Below, one piece after another: positions 8,341 through 16,687 of a DNA stretch of 64,000 nucleotides. Both the position numbers and the translations under genes were made by a program. The notes under the pieces are model-generated. The model was given only the letters and a program-made list of their open reading frames with translations. It was not told the origin of the DNA and did not search any database. Each line of letters begins with the position of its first letter. Positions within the stretch are counted from its first letter, which is position 1. Source of the DNA: Bacteroidota bacterium (GTDB taxonomy: Bacteria > Bacteroidota > Bacteroidia > Bacteroidales > JAAUTT01). The stretch lies in assembly GCA_023429135.1 (NCBI GenBank), contig JAEYWD010000087.1, forward strand, positions 14,819 through 78,818, written 5' to 3'.

Positions 8341-8649
8341 AACCCGAAACAACGTTAGTCGGGTTAATCCTGCCAGAATAGATAAACTTTTGCATTTCAT
8401 ACTCGTATTTGTATCTTCAAAGCGTTGAACCCGAATCTTATCACAACAAAATCATTGTAATTTCCCTAAATGAGGATACTACCTAAAAGCAAGGGGCGTA
8501 GCCCTGATATCTCCAGTATTGAGTAAATAATTCCACTAAACTCAAAAATCGCACCCCTCTCCCATTTAACCTAACCAAAAAATTGTAATTTGGCTTTCAA
8601 TAAAAATAAGCAAAACATACTTCATTCCACAAAATCACTTATCAAAAAC

Positions 8650-9438
8650 ATGTTTATGAAAAAACTAAGTGTTTTAATAATTGTATCATTTGCCATATCT
8701 CTAACAAACTGCTCCCGGGAAAAAAAATACGAAAAAGGATTTCCCGTTAGTCCTGAAACCCAAATGACCAGCGAGGATCCGGCAGATGGTATCAATAAAG
8801 ATTCAATTAATTTCGACACAAGACCCAATAGTGTTTTGTTAACAGGGATCCCCAAATTCAGGCTTACAACAATTTACAAACTCAATTACGACAAAAAGGG
8901 AACATCCTACATAGGGAGCAATCAATACTACAGTACCTATTATGAATCTGTAAAGAAGGATGGAAACCAATGGCACGGCAATTTTATGCCAGGCCTTGAA
9001 GCGGTTTATGGATTTAACATGGTGAATGTTTCTCTTTACAACATCGAAACCAAAGAACAAAAGACTCTGTTTGAAAAGTCTGTCCTCATCAAAACATTAT
9101 ATTATCCTTCATTTTCCAAGGATACCTTAAACTACAAACCGGTCAGTCGCGAGTTTTATATGATTTCGGTTTACGATGAGGATACAAATAAAGATGGCTT
9201 TATAAACCTAAAGGATTTACGACGACTTTACACTTTTGACATCATGGGCTTAAACAAAAAGGAGCTGATCCCTCTTGATTATTCGGTTATAAGTTCCCAG
9301 TACGATCCCGCAAACGATTATATGTTTGTTTTTGCTCAACTGGACGAAAACAAGAATGGCCAAACTGATGACAAAGAAGATATTCATGTATTCTGGATTG
9401 ATTTGAAGAATCCACATAATAATGGAAGGCAATATTAA
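8650..9438 (+). CDS. lipoprotein with EF-hand-like calcium loops
   Basis: From the ATG at 8650 the product has 262 residues and starts with a lipoprotein signal (KKLSVLIIVSFAISLTNC). A longer frame from a TTG at 8590 is unlikely because it would bury the signal peptide; the ATG at 8656 is equally possible. The mature part is unrecognised, but has two loops rich in acidic residues at regular spacing, DEDTNKDGFINLKD (near residue 180) and DENKNGQTDDKED (near residue 240), which look like EF-hand or dockerin-type calcium sites. It is probably attached to an envelope membrane; role unknown. Confidence 0.65.
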   Translation: MFMKKLSVLIIVSFAISLTNCSREKKYEKGFPVSPETQMTSEDPADGINKDSINFDTRPNSVLLTGIPKFRLTTIYKLNYDKKGTSYIGSNQYYSTYYESVKKDGNQWHGNFMPGLEAVYGFNMVNVSLYNIETKEQKTLFEKSVLIKTLYYPSFSKDTLNYKPVSREFYMISVYDEDTNKDGFINLKDLRRLYTFDIMGLNKKELIPLDYSVISSQYDPANDYMFVFAQLDENKNGQTDDKEDIHVFWIDLKNPHNNGRQY

Positions 9439-9522
9439 GCAAACCGAGATATCAACCCAAGCTATCAGTTTTCAGCCATAAAATCTTGAAGAAATTAAAA
9501 CTCCATTTAGGAATAGAATTGT

Positions 9523-10056
9523 ATGATACCATTAATTGGATTTCTTAGAGGCATTAACGTAGGAGGACATCATAAAGTGCCCATGGCAGAGCTACGTGAC
9601 ACACTCACTGAAATTGGCTGTGAAAATGTAAGAACATTGTTAAACTCAGGAAACTTTGTATTTGAAACAGCTCAATCGAACATCCAGCTACTTGAGAACA
9701 TAATTGAAGAATCTCTCTCACAATCCTTTGGATTTCCAATTCCTGCAATAATAAAAACCAAAAAAGAAATTTCGGACCTGATTAGTGAAAATCCTTTTCA
9801 AACTATCAAAATGCATAAAGATATCCGGCTCTACGTTTCATTTTTAAAAAACACACCTGAAATTAAGTTGACCGTACCCTATTTTTCCGATGACCGATCT
9901 TATAAAATCATATCCTTTCAAAACAATATCGTTTTAAGTACTTTAGACCTTTCAATCACAAGCACGCCAAAAGGAATGGACGACCTGGAAAAGTTATTCG
10001 GAAAAAACATAACGACCAGAAACTGGAATACTATCATGAAGGTTGCTAATATCTAG
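9523..10056 (+). CDS. DUF1697-family protein
   Basis: The 177-residue protein matches DUF1697 by its opening FLRGINVGGHHKVPMAELR and the phrase NVRTLLNSGNFVFET; the close WNTIMKVANI (xxRNWNTxxKL) is also typical. The fold is ferredoxin-like and members are widespread small cytosolic proteins without an established function. The length is normal. It stands alone, 84 bases after the EF-hand-like lipoprotein, with no obvious operon partner, because the next gene downstream is broken. Confidence 0.85.
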   Translation: MIPLIGFLRGINVGGHHKVPMAELRDTLTEIGCENVRTLLNSGNFVFETAQSNIQLLENIIEESLSQSFGFPIPAIIKTKKEISDLISENPFQTIKMHKDIRLYVSFLKNTPEIKLTVPYFSDDRSYKIISFQNNIVLSTLDLSITSTPKGMDDLEKLFGKNITTRNWNTIMKVANI

Positions 10057-10092
10057 AGAAAGAACCACAATAAAAAATCAGAGGACAATCTT

Positions 10093-10786
10093 ATGAAATC
10101 TCTACGATACATTCAGACGGCAATTTTAATTCTGGTTAAATTTCAATTATTTGGACAATCCCTCGTTACCGATACGCTATTTCTCTATCAGGATTCTTTA
10201 CATGGTTCCAGACAATCCATTTTTATTGACCACAACAAAAACAATAAATTCTATCACAAAATTGGCAATTTTAATTTCGGCCATTTTGACAATCAAAGCT
10301 ATGAGTAAAGACAATAATATAGTACTGAAAAAGAGAAAAATTAAAGGAATAGCAAGTAAATGGGTAATATTACAACAGTACAAAGGGAATTTTTATTTAT
10401 ATCACCCTTGCGACTTTTTATTTCACTATCGTGTTTCTATAAATGATACTACTTTTATTGACTGGACCGGCGAAGGCCCTGTTGCGAATAAGATTATTCG
10501 CTTCAAAAGGATTGACAGCAAAACATTTGATTTTGAATTATCAGGAATTTACGACCAAAATCAAAAACTTAGAATTCATATAATTGATAACAAAAAAGGT
10601 ATTGCTATTTTTGAGAAAATCTTCGATGGCAGAGCAAACATACGTTACTTAATGGTTGATGCGGATAAAATTAGAAACATCCCGGTTATTGTTAATAATT
10701 GCGAGTATGAAAAACAGCTTGAACAAGAATTTGATGCTCCTGATTATGATAAACTATTAAAAATAAAAGAAGGTAAAAACTTCTAA
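10093..10786 (+). pseudogene. frameshifted gene for a secreted protein
   Basis: Two overlapping frames look like one gene. The first (10093-10308) encodes a signal peptide (MKSLRYIQTAILILVKFQLF) and the start of a mature protein, then stops at 10306-10308. The second frame, shifted by one base, continues with plausible protein sequence from about 10303 (KDNNIVLKKRKIKG onward) to 10786. The simplest reading is a one-base insertion (or two-base deletion) near 10300-10308 in a gene for a secreted protein of about 230 residues. The alternative is translational coupling at ATGAGTAA, but then the second product would lack an export signal. A sequencing error is possible. The family is not recognised. 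Confidence 0.55.
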
Positions 10787-10816
10787 TCGCTAGCAAAAGC
10801 AAATATTACTTTTTAT

Positions 10817-11659
10817 ATGATTTTAAACTACATCCACTGGAACCCCAACCCTGAATTAATCAATATCTTCGGTATCTCGATCAGATACTACGGCTTACTC
10901 TTTGTAAGCGGATTAATTCTCAGCATCTACTTTTTAGGCCGGATTTATAAAAGGGAAAACCTTCCATCCCAACACCTGGAAAAGTTGTCAATCTACAGCA
11001 TGATTGGCATTTTAGCAGGTGCTCGCTTAGGACATTGTTTATTTTACGAGCCCGCTTATTACCTTTCACATCCATTGGAAATGATTTTGCCCATTACTTT
11101 TCCTCCCGATGGCGGTATTAAATTTACAGGCTATCAGGGGTTAGCCAGTCACGGCGGGGCCTTAGGGTTATTGATTGCCTTATACTTCTACTCCCGGAAA
11201 ACAAAACATGCCATGATAGATACCATTGATTTGATTGCTGTGGTTGCAGCTTTGGGCAGTGCATTTATCCGGTTGGCAAACTTTATGAATTCCGAAATTA
11301 TTGGAATTCCCACAACCAAATCCTGGGGAGTAATTTTTGAACGGGTAGATAACGTTCCCCGACACCCGGCCCAGTTATACGAGGCTATTGCTTATTTTAT
11401 CATATTTGCTGTGATGATGTTGCTCTACTATAAAATGAGAGCCAAACTTAAAAACGGATTTTTCTTTGGACTTGTACTTGTACTAATATTCACCGCCCGA
11501 TTTATAATAGAATTTGTAAAAGAAAACCAGGTCGATTTTGAAAACAGTATGACATTCAATATGGGGCAACTCTTAAGCCTGCCATATATTTTTGCAGGAC
11601 TTGGATTTATGATATTTGGATTATGGAAAACGAATCAGCGATCCTGTGCGAATGATTAG
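10817..11659 (+). CDS. lgt: prolipoprotein diacylglyceryl transferase
   Basis: Lgt moves a diacylglyceryl group from phosphatidylglycerol to the lipobox cysteine of prelipoproteins, the first step of lipoprotein maturation at the inner membrane. The 280-residue product has about seven transmembrane helices and the family motifs: SHGGALG (about residue 112), RLANFMNSEIIG (about 150) and RHPAQLYEA (about 180). Length and order are normal. The many lipoproteins in this window depend on it. The last few codons (TNQRSCAND) lie inside the first unit of a 21-bp tandem repeat, so the C-terminus appears to have been altered by repeat growth. Confidence 0.95.
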   Translation: MILNYIHWNPNPELINIFGISIRYYGLLFVSGLILSIYFLGRIYKRENLPSQHLEKLSIYSMIGILAGARLGHCLFYEPAYYLSHPLEMILPITFPPDGGIKFTGYQGLASHGGALGLLIALYFYSRKTKHAMIDTIDLIAVVAALGSAFIRLANFMNSEIIGIPTTKSWGVIFERVDNVPRHPAQLYEAIAYFIIFAVMMLLYYKMRAKLKNGFFFGLVLVLIFTARFIIEFVKENQVDFENSMTFNMGQLLSLPYIFAGLGFMIFGLWKTNQRSCAND

Positions 11660-11785
11660 CGAGTGCATCCGAATGGTCAGCGATCCTGTCCGAACGGTCA
11701 GCAAGCGCATCCGGATAGTCGGCGAGCCCATGGGAATGCTTGGCGAGGCCATCCGAACGGTCAGCGAGCAAATCCGAACGCCTGG
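11632..11785. repeat. tandem array of about seven 21-bp units
   Basis: Units of exactly 21 bases begin at 11650, 11671, 11692, 11713, 11734 and 11755, with partial units at 11632 (18 bases) and 11776 (10 bases). A typical unit is gaacggtcagcgagcaaatc plus a final c, varying at several positions. The array is richer in G and C than its surroundings. Because 21 is a multiple of 3, every frame gives a seven-residue repeat; one minus-strand frame (11607-11813) reads as ADRSDGL-type repeats without a stop, which is probably fortuitous. It overlaps the 3' end of lgt. About 370 bases from here to the next gene hold no recognisable gene. Confidence 0.85.
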
Positions 11786-12114
11786 ATAGGCAAAAATTTG
11801 AACATACCGGCAAAAAATCTACTCACTTTGAAGTGATCGCCATGCATTCCGGTCCAAATCACGTGCAGACCCAAAGGTTTAATGGTTACTCTCCGGCGAA
11901 TGGCCGCGGCTGGTATTTAATCCAGTTGCGGGCAAACGAAAAAGCAGGATAAACGAACGAGTTAAAAAAAAAGTACACTAATAGTTGTTATAAATAAATT
12001 CATCTTTCTCCTAATCCGATAAACAATATCCATTAAACCATCCCCGAGGTTACTAAAAATTTCATATAATTAACATTACCGTTATCGGGAAACACCATTA
12101 ATGTAAAAATTATT

Positions 12115-12122
12115 TATCTTTG
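12115..12122 (+). promoter_or_regulatory. Bacteroidota-type -7 element before marR-arr
   Basis: TATCTTTG fits TAnnTTTG and lies 30 bases before the ATG of the MarR gene. Directly over and after it are short inverted elements (ATCTT at 12117-12121 and AAGAT about 7 bases on), followed by a repeated tattt/agata pattern, a fitting place for a MarR operator. The operator is inferred. Confidence 0.5.
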
Positions 12123-12151
12123 CAACTAAGATATTTAGTAGATAAGATACA

Positions 12152-12604
12152 ATGACGGATGACAATATCGCAGGCCTTAGAAAATTAAGCCAAAAATATG
12201 CTTACGCCTCTCTGCAAATGCATGAGACTATAGCCCGAAAATTAGGTTTTTCGGCAACTGACCATAAGTATTTAAGTTTCTTTCTTGTAAAAGGAGAACT
12301 TACTGCTGGCGAACTCGCCGAATTATCGGGCCTAACAACAGGCGCGGTAACTGGCTTAATTGACCGTTTCGAAAAAAAAGAACTGGTAAAAAGACGATTT
12401 GACTCAAAGGATAGAAGAAAAGTGATTATTATACCTGATTCACAAAAAATAATCAAACTTTTTGAACCATATTACAAAGAATATCAGGAAGAAACAGAAA
12501 AATTAATTGCCAACTTTTCAGAGAATGAAATTGAAGTTATTGCTAACTATTTATTAAAATCAATTGAATTAATGAAAATGACAAATAATAAATTTAACAA
12601 ATAG
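12152..12604 (+). CDS. MarR-family transcriptional regulator
   Basis: The 150-residue protein is a winged-helix repressor of the MarR type. The DNA-binding part is visible as LTAGELAELSGLTTGAVTGL (recognition helix) followed by the wing FDSKDRRKVIIIP, which keeps the conserved DRR. Long helices at both ends form the dimer interface. It is followed after 4 bases by an Arr-type rifamycin ADP-ribosyltransferase gene, so it very probably regulates that gene and itself in response to a small phenolic or aromatic ligand. A promoter and possible operator lie 30 bases upstream. Confidence 0.9.
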   Translation: MTDDNIAGLRKLSQKYAYASLQMHETIARKLGFSATDHKYLSFFLVKGELTAGELAELSGLTTGAVTGLIDRFEKKELVKRRFDSKDRRKVIIIPDSQKIIKLFEPYYKEYQEETEKLIANFSENEIEVIANYLLKSIELMKMTNNKFNK

Positions 12605-12608
12605 TACT

Positions 12609-13049
12609 ATGACGAAAAATGAAAAAAGTAATTCAAGTGCCACGATACACAGCCCATTTAAACAAACTTACTTTCATGGCACAAAGGCTGATTTAAAATT
12701 GGGCGACTTAATCGAAATTGGTTATAATTCCAATTTTGGCGACAGAAAGGCAAAATACAATTATCTTACCTCAACTTTGGACCCAGCCGTTTGGGGTGCT
12801 GAGCTTGCTTTGGGAGATGGTAGTGAAAGAATTTACCTGGTTGAGCCGCAAGGGCCGATAGAGGATGATCCTAATTTAACCAATAAAAAATTTCAGGGAA
12901 ATCCGTCAAAATCTTATCGGACAAAACACCCCCTGCTGATTGTTGGGGAAATTACAAAATGGCAAGGCCATTCTCCCGAACAGATCATGGCGATGAAGGA
13001 TGGAATAGCCAGGCTCAAAGAGCAAGGAATTGAGGCGATTGAAGATTGA
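12609..13049 (+). CDS. arr: rifamycin ADP-ribosyltransferase (Arr family)
   Basis: Arr inactivates rifamycins by transferring ADP-ribose from NAD to the hydroxyl at C23. The 146-residue product matches the family along nearly its entire length: FKQTYFHGTKADLKLGDLI, YLTSTLDPAVWGAELALG, RIYLVEPQGPIEDDPNLT, GNPSKSYRTKHPL and GHSPEQIMAMKDGIARLKEQG. The residues corresponding to the His-Tyr-Asp set of Arr (FHGTK, NYLTST, EDDP) are present. An N-terminal extension of about 15 residues is low in complexity. It forms an operon with the MarR gene. Chromosomal arr genes occur in many environmental bacteria, so this may be intrinsic rather than acquired resistance. Confidence 0.9.
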   Translation: MTKNEKSNSSATIHSPFKQTYFHGTKADLKLGDLIEIGYNSNFGDRKAKYNYLTSTLDPAVWGAELALGDGSERIYLVEPQGPIEDDPNLTNKKFQGNPSKSYRTKHPLLIVGEITKWQGHSPEQIMAMKDGIARLKEQGIEAIED

Positions 13050-13167
13050 AGGTATTTTAAAAAACACATAAACCATCAAAAAATGAATTGATAAAGAATA
13101 CAGGTAGCAACCGTAAAAACACAGCTTACAGTAACCACGAAGACTGCAAGCTGCGTCCCTCAATCAC

Positions 13168-13584
13168 CTAAAAATACACCACCAGCCTGGGCCTTTTACT
13201 TTTATCAGGATAATCGCTTGAAGCTAACACCACAAGTTTGTAGGGGAACTCATCTTCCAGTTTTAGCATCATGCCGAAGTTTTGAGATGGATTTTTTATC
13301 ATCTCCTGCACCATAGGGGTAATGTCGATATCGGTATAAGACTGGTTTACGGCATTACTTTTGGGAACCGATATTTTATATAATGCCGAAGTATCGGGCT
13401 GGTTATTCCAGGTAACAGTATGCTCATCCCAGCTTTCTATTATTTTTAGAATTGAGAATGCATTATCTCCTGTTTGGCTTGTTAAATTCATGTATTTTAT
13501 CCAATAAAGGGAGAGTGTTGCTTTCTTAATAACAGTTTGCGCGGGAATGGCCGAAAAATTAAAAGCAAGAAGGGCTCTTGAAGA
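13168..13584 (-). pseudogene. remnant of a DNRLRE-domain exported protein
   Basis: Translating the minus strand from about 13584 gives SSRALLAFNFSAIPAQTV followed by KKATLSLYWIKY and, after 13491, ESWDEHTVTWNNQP and DITPMVQEMIKNP. These are the hallmark phrases of the DNRLRE/CBM96-type beta-sandwich found in surface and secreted proteins. The front of the domain and any signal peptide are missing: at about 13584 the homology changes to the start of a sigma factor in another frame. There is no start codon before the ATG at 13491 in the right context. It is therefore a truncated remnant created by a deletion. Confidence 0.7.
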
Positions 13585-13681
13585 TTCCCTTAAAGAACGA
13601 AACGTATTTCTCGTAAAGTTCTTTTTGTGCTTTAGGTTTATACCGCTTACAATCCTGTATCAAATTTTCTAAGTCCACCAA
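13559..13681 (-). pseudogene. truncated ECF sigma factor (N-terminal 30-35 residues)
   Basis: The minus strand from a TTG at 13681 (GTG at 13678) encodes 40 residues. The first 32 or so read like the opening of an ECF sigma factor: LENLIQDCKRYKPKAQKELY followed by EKYVSFFKGI. The rest (FKSPSCF, then stop) is out-of-frame sequence from the DNRLRE remnant. The gene has thus lost everything after the first helix of region 2. Its promoter is still well preserved (see 13713-13742). This was missed by length-based gene finding because it is so short. Confidence 0.6.
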
Positions 13682-13712
13682 TAAATTTTAAGAAAGTTAA
13701 GTTATGGTGTTG

Positions 13713-13742
13713 CAAATATATAGGTTTGGTTTAATTTACAAA
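13713..13742 (-). promoter_or_regulatory. well-preserved Bacteroidota promoter before the sigma remnant
   Basis: On the minus strand TTTG (13739-13742) is followed after 18 bases by TATATTTG (13713-13720), close to the TTTG-N19-TAnnTTTG consensus. The distance to the first possible start codon (13681) is 32 bases. It probably still drives transcription into the debris. Confidence 0.6.
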
Positions 13743-14100
13743 TTGACATTAGGACTTCTCGCTGGATTTAAAGGAAAAAGGAATAAACAGTTTATTTTAA
13801 TTATCAAGAGTTTACTTCCGGGGAATTATTACTAATAATCTTCTTTCTATGTAGCAAACCCAAAAATGTGTTATTTTTGGACAACCACTTTTTGATCACA
13901 TAATTTCAATTTAACGCTACTGAAGATGATTTACCATTCTAATATAAAACGTTAGCCAATCGAGCAGACCGTCTTGCCAGCATTAGCTGACAGGATTAGC
14001 CTCTCACACCACTATACATAAGGGTCTCGTATACTTTATTAGTATTTTTCGACTTTTTCTAGAGCTTACAACAAGTTATGGCCAATTTTAAACAAAGAAT
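13743..14100. other. intergenic spacer with cassette-like segment
   Basis: No gene is visible here. The part 13944-14075 stands out: after aaaacgttagcc comes a more GC-rich stretch, then gcctctcacaccactata, then agtatttttcgactttttct and a acaacaagttatgg end just before the LprI-like gene. A similar order (cgcctcacaaccaataata, gtatttttaaactttttatg, gcgcaacgttg) precedes the next gene at 14912. The resemblance suggests a repeated mobile-cassette boundary; it does not match integron attC core sites exactly. Confidence 0.35.
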
Positions 14101-14646
14101 ATGAAACAAATTAACCTGTTTTTTTTATTTATAATAATGTCAAGACTAGGATTTTCACAAGCCATTAGTGATACAGATATAGCCGGTTATAAGCAGGAGA
14201 TACAGGCTGAATCCCAAAAGCTTAGACAGGAACTTTTGCAAAAGGATAATCCTTATGATTGCAACATACAAATGGTCGTAAATTTTCAGATAGACACCTT
14301 CCTGATTGAGAGATTTCAAGCCAAAATGGAGTCGATTGATGAGTCAACTGCAGGAATTTGCCAGTCGCTTTATAACTTGGAGGCCGACTATGATAAACTA
14401 TTGAACAAGTATTATCAAATGCTGCTTAAAAAGCTGAATAATGAAGACAAGAAACTATTAAAACAATCACAGTTGAATTGGTTATCGTATCGTGACAGTG
14501 AACGAGAATTGAATAATGAAATTGCCAAAGAGGAATACTCTGGAGGCGGATCAATGCAATTAACATTTATCGCTTATCATTATGCTGACATAACAAAGAA
14601 ACGCGTTTTTGAACTTTTTCATTACTTGAATAGGATTAGTAAATAA
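14101..14646 (+). CDS. exported LprI-type (DUF1311) protein
   Basis: The 181-residue protein starts with a cleavable signal peptide (INLFFLFIIMSRLGFSQA). The C-terminal half matches the lysozyme-inhibitor LprI family (PF07007): ADYDKLLNKYYQMLLKKL, followed by LLKQSQLNWLSYRDSE and a SGGGSMQL phrase. In mycobacteria LprI inhibits lysozyme; elsewhere the domain is found in many periplasmic proteins of unknown role. The first half is helical and charged. It stands alone between two unusual spacers, which makes recent acquisition plausible. Confidence 0.75.
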   Translation: MKQINLFFLFIIMSRLGFSQAISDTDIAGYKQEIQAESQKLRQELLQKDNPYDCNIQMVVNFQIDTFLIERFQAKMESIDESTAGICQSLYNLEADYDKLLNKYYQMLLKKLNNEDKKLLKQSQLNWLSYRDSERELNNEIAKEEYSGGGSMQLTFIAYHYADITKKRVFELFHYLNRISK

Positions 14647-14911
14647 AAAAACAGCCATAATATAGTTGATGGACGATAACCGAATAAATAGCTACCGGAA
14701 CGCCTCGCTCGGTTCTATCCTTCAGCGTCATCCCTGTTGTCGGCCAACTGGCTAAACAGTCATCTCGTGCGCTACAGCCTGTCAGTCGGTTCATACTGTT
14801 AACGCCTCACAACCAATAATAGTAAAAATACACCCGCCACCGATCCTTTGAAGTTAATTTGTATTTTTAAACTTTTTATGCGCAACGTTGAAGGATATTA
14901 AAAAACAGACC
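14647..14911. other. intergenic spacer with cassette-like segment
   Basis: No gene is visible. From about 14680 to 14815 the sequence is richer in G and C than either neighbouring gene, then gives gttaacgcctcacaacc, an AT-rich part with gtatttttaaacttttt, and gcgcaacgttg immediately before the S41 gene. It resembles the spacer before the LprI-like gene in order and partly in sequence. Confidence 0.35.
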
Positions 14912-16393
14912 GTGAAAAAGTTACTGCCAATTTTAAGTTTATTGATTCTTTTTTCTTGTAGCCAAAATGAAAACACAACAAACATAAAATCATCATTTCC
15001 GGATTTAAAACTTAAAAAATATGCTCCTGCTGAACTTCAAACTGATTTTGATTTATTGGTTAGTAGCCTGAAAGAGGCTCACACCGGATTATTTTGGTAT
15101 GCAACCGAAAAACAATTCGACAGCCTTGTTTACGCTCAACAGCCTTTACTAAAAGATAGCCTGAACGCTTTGCAATTTTACAATATCGTTTCGCCAATTG
15201 TGGCTTTCTCAAAAGAAGACCATTGTGATATTTCGCTTCCCAACGATTTAAACAAAGCATTAACTGAAAAAGGATTGTTTATTCCTCTAATCATTGTAAA
15301 CCTCAATCGGAAACCGTTGATTTTAAATCGGCCATACAAGGGATTTGAATTGCTAAAAATTAATGGAATTAATATCGATGCCATTTATCAAAGATTATTC
15401 AACACTTTTGCTTCGGACGGATTTATTCAATCATCAAAATACAGATATTTGGACTTGAGAGGATTTTCAAAAGAATATGCAAAGGTAATTGACCAACAAA
15501 AAGAAAACACAATAACAGTCAAAAATCTGTCAACAGGAAAAACGGAAACTCATAAAATGAAATCCGTTTCGCATAAAAAACTCAGTGAGCTTGTGAAGCA
15601 GGTTATTAACGAAAACAAAATAAGAGAAGAAACAGATACTCCCGCAAAACTCCAGTTTCAAGACCATAATACGGCAATTTTAACTTTCACAACGTTTAGC
15701 AACAGTAAATTTGAAAGGTTTAATATGAATTTTAAAAAGTTTGTTGACTCATCATTTGTGGAAATTTCAAAACGCAAATCAGAAAACCTGATAATAGACC
15801 TTAGAGACAATGGAGGAGGTTCGGAAGGCAATGAAGATTATCTTTTTTCTTATCTGACCAACAAACCGTATAAAAAATATAAATACGTTGAATTGTCAGA
15901 TTTCTCGTTTAGTTTTCTTGATTTTACAGATTATTCAAACATCAGGGATCGACAGGAATTAGAAAGCGAATTAAAAGCAGAAAATGAGAAATCGGCAAAT
16001 GGTAAAATTTACCGAAAAGCTGGTTTATACATTCCGGAACCTTTGAAAAGAAATGCATTTAAAGGTAACATGTATGTTTTGACAGGTGGATGGACTTATT
16101 CAGGCGGTGCGGAATTTTCTTCTCTGATGAAAGAACATACAAAAGCAGTTTTCATCGGAGAGGAAACCGGAGGGGGATATTATGGAAATACAAGCGGAAC
16201 ATCATTAGAGCTCACATTACCCAATACGAAGTTAATCATCGACATTCCTGTTTTAAAATTTGTTTTAGACGTGCAAAAAGGAAAATTTGGAAGGGGAACA
16301 ATACCGGATTTTGAAGTTCAACCGACATTTGAAGAGTTTATTAATGGTTACGACACAGAACTTGAATATGCCAAAAAACTAATTCGAAAATAA
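14912..16393 (+). CDS. S41-family peptidase, lipoprotein
   Basis: S41 (C-terminal processing/tricorn-like) serine peptidases cut proteins in the periplasm or at the cell surface. From the GTG at 14912 the protein has 493 residues and begins with a lipoprotein signal (KKLLPILSLLILFSC); a TTG at 14888 would add eight residues. A PDZ-like part lies around GFELLKINGINIDAIYQ. The catalytic part has NLIIDLRDNGGGSEGN, the serine-bearing GGWTYSGGAEFSS and the following IGEETGGGYYGNTSG. The length is typical of Bacteroidota lipoprotein S41 members. It stands alone, with spacers of foreign look on both sides. Confidence 0.85.
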   Translation: MKKLLPILSLLILFSCSQNENTTNIKSSFPDLKLKKYAPAELQTDFDLLVSSLKEAHTGLFWYATEKQFDSLVYAQQPLLKDSLNALQFYNIVSPIVAFSKEDHCDISLPNDLNKALTEKGLFIPLIIVNLNRKPLILNRPYKGFELLKINGINIDAIYQRLFNTFASDGFIQSSKYRYLDLRGFSKEYAKVIDQQKENTITVKNLSTGKTETHKMKSVSHKKLSELVKQVINENKIREETDTPAKLQFQDHNTAILTFTTFSNSKFERFNMNFKKFVDSSFVEISKRKSENLIIDLRDNGGGSEGNEDYLFSYLTNKPYKKYKYVELSDFSFSFLDFTDYSNIRDRQELESELKAENEKSANGKIYRKAGLYIPEPLKRNAFKGNMYVLTGGWTYSGGAEFSSLMKEHTKAVFIGEETGGGYYGNTSGTSLELTLPNTKLIIDIPVLKFVLDVQKGKFGRGTIPDFEVQPTFEEFINGYDTELEYAKKLIRK

Positions 16394-16413
16394 AAACCAG
16401 TTAGGCAAAGTGC

Positions 16414-16457
16414 ACAACGAAGGAACAACGAAGGAACAACGAAAGGAGAACGAAGGA
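16414..16457. repeat. short tandem repeat, 11-12 bp period
   Basis: The unit acaacgaagga is repeated exactly at 16414 and 16425, then as acaacgaaagga at 16436 and gaacgaagga at 16448. It begins 20 bases after the S41 stop codon. No function can be assigned; slippage is the likely origin. Confidence 0.8.
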
Positions 16458-16687
16458 AGACAAACAAAATACAGCACCACATTATTAAGTTCGAAATTAA
16501 AAACCACATTCTATTCATTTCTATCATTGTCGTGAAAGTTCAAATATTTTTTTTATTAACTTAATCTGAAGATGCTTATTGGAAAGTGCATCTTAATTTA
16601 ACCAAAACAATTCTGAATTACAACACCTTATGCTATCGTTTTTTAATTATTTAAACGATAAATTAGGGGCAATTAAAAACCAAAACC

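Noticed and set aside
11607..11813. Minus-strand open frame with seven-residue repeats (ADRSDGL type)
   Set aside because: It is the translation of the 21-bp DNA array, which keeps any frame open; it overlaps lgt and has no start context.
11740..11952. Plus-strand open frame of 70 codons after lgt
   Set aside because: Its first part is repeat DNA and the rest shows no recognisable protein pattern; there is no promoter or coupling.
13944..14890. Integron attC sites
   Set aside because: The gcgcaacgttg and aaaacgttagcc ends resemble core sites, but the RYYYAAC and GTTRRRY consensus is not met and no integrase gene is present.
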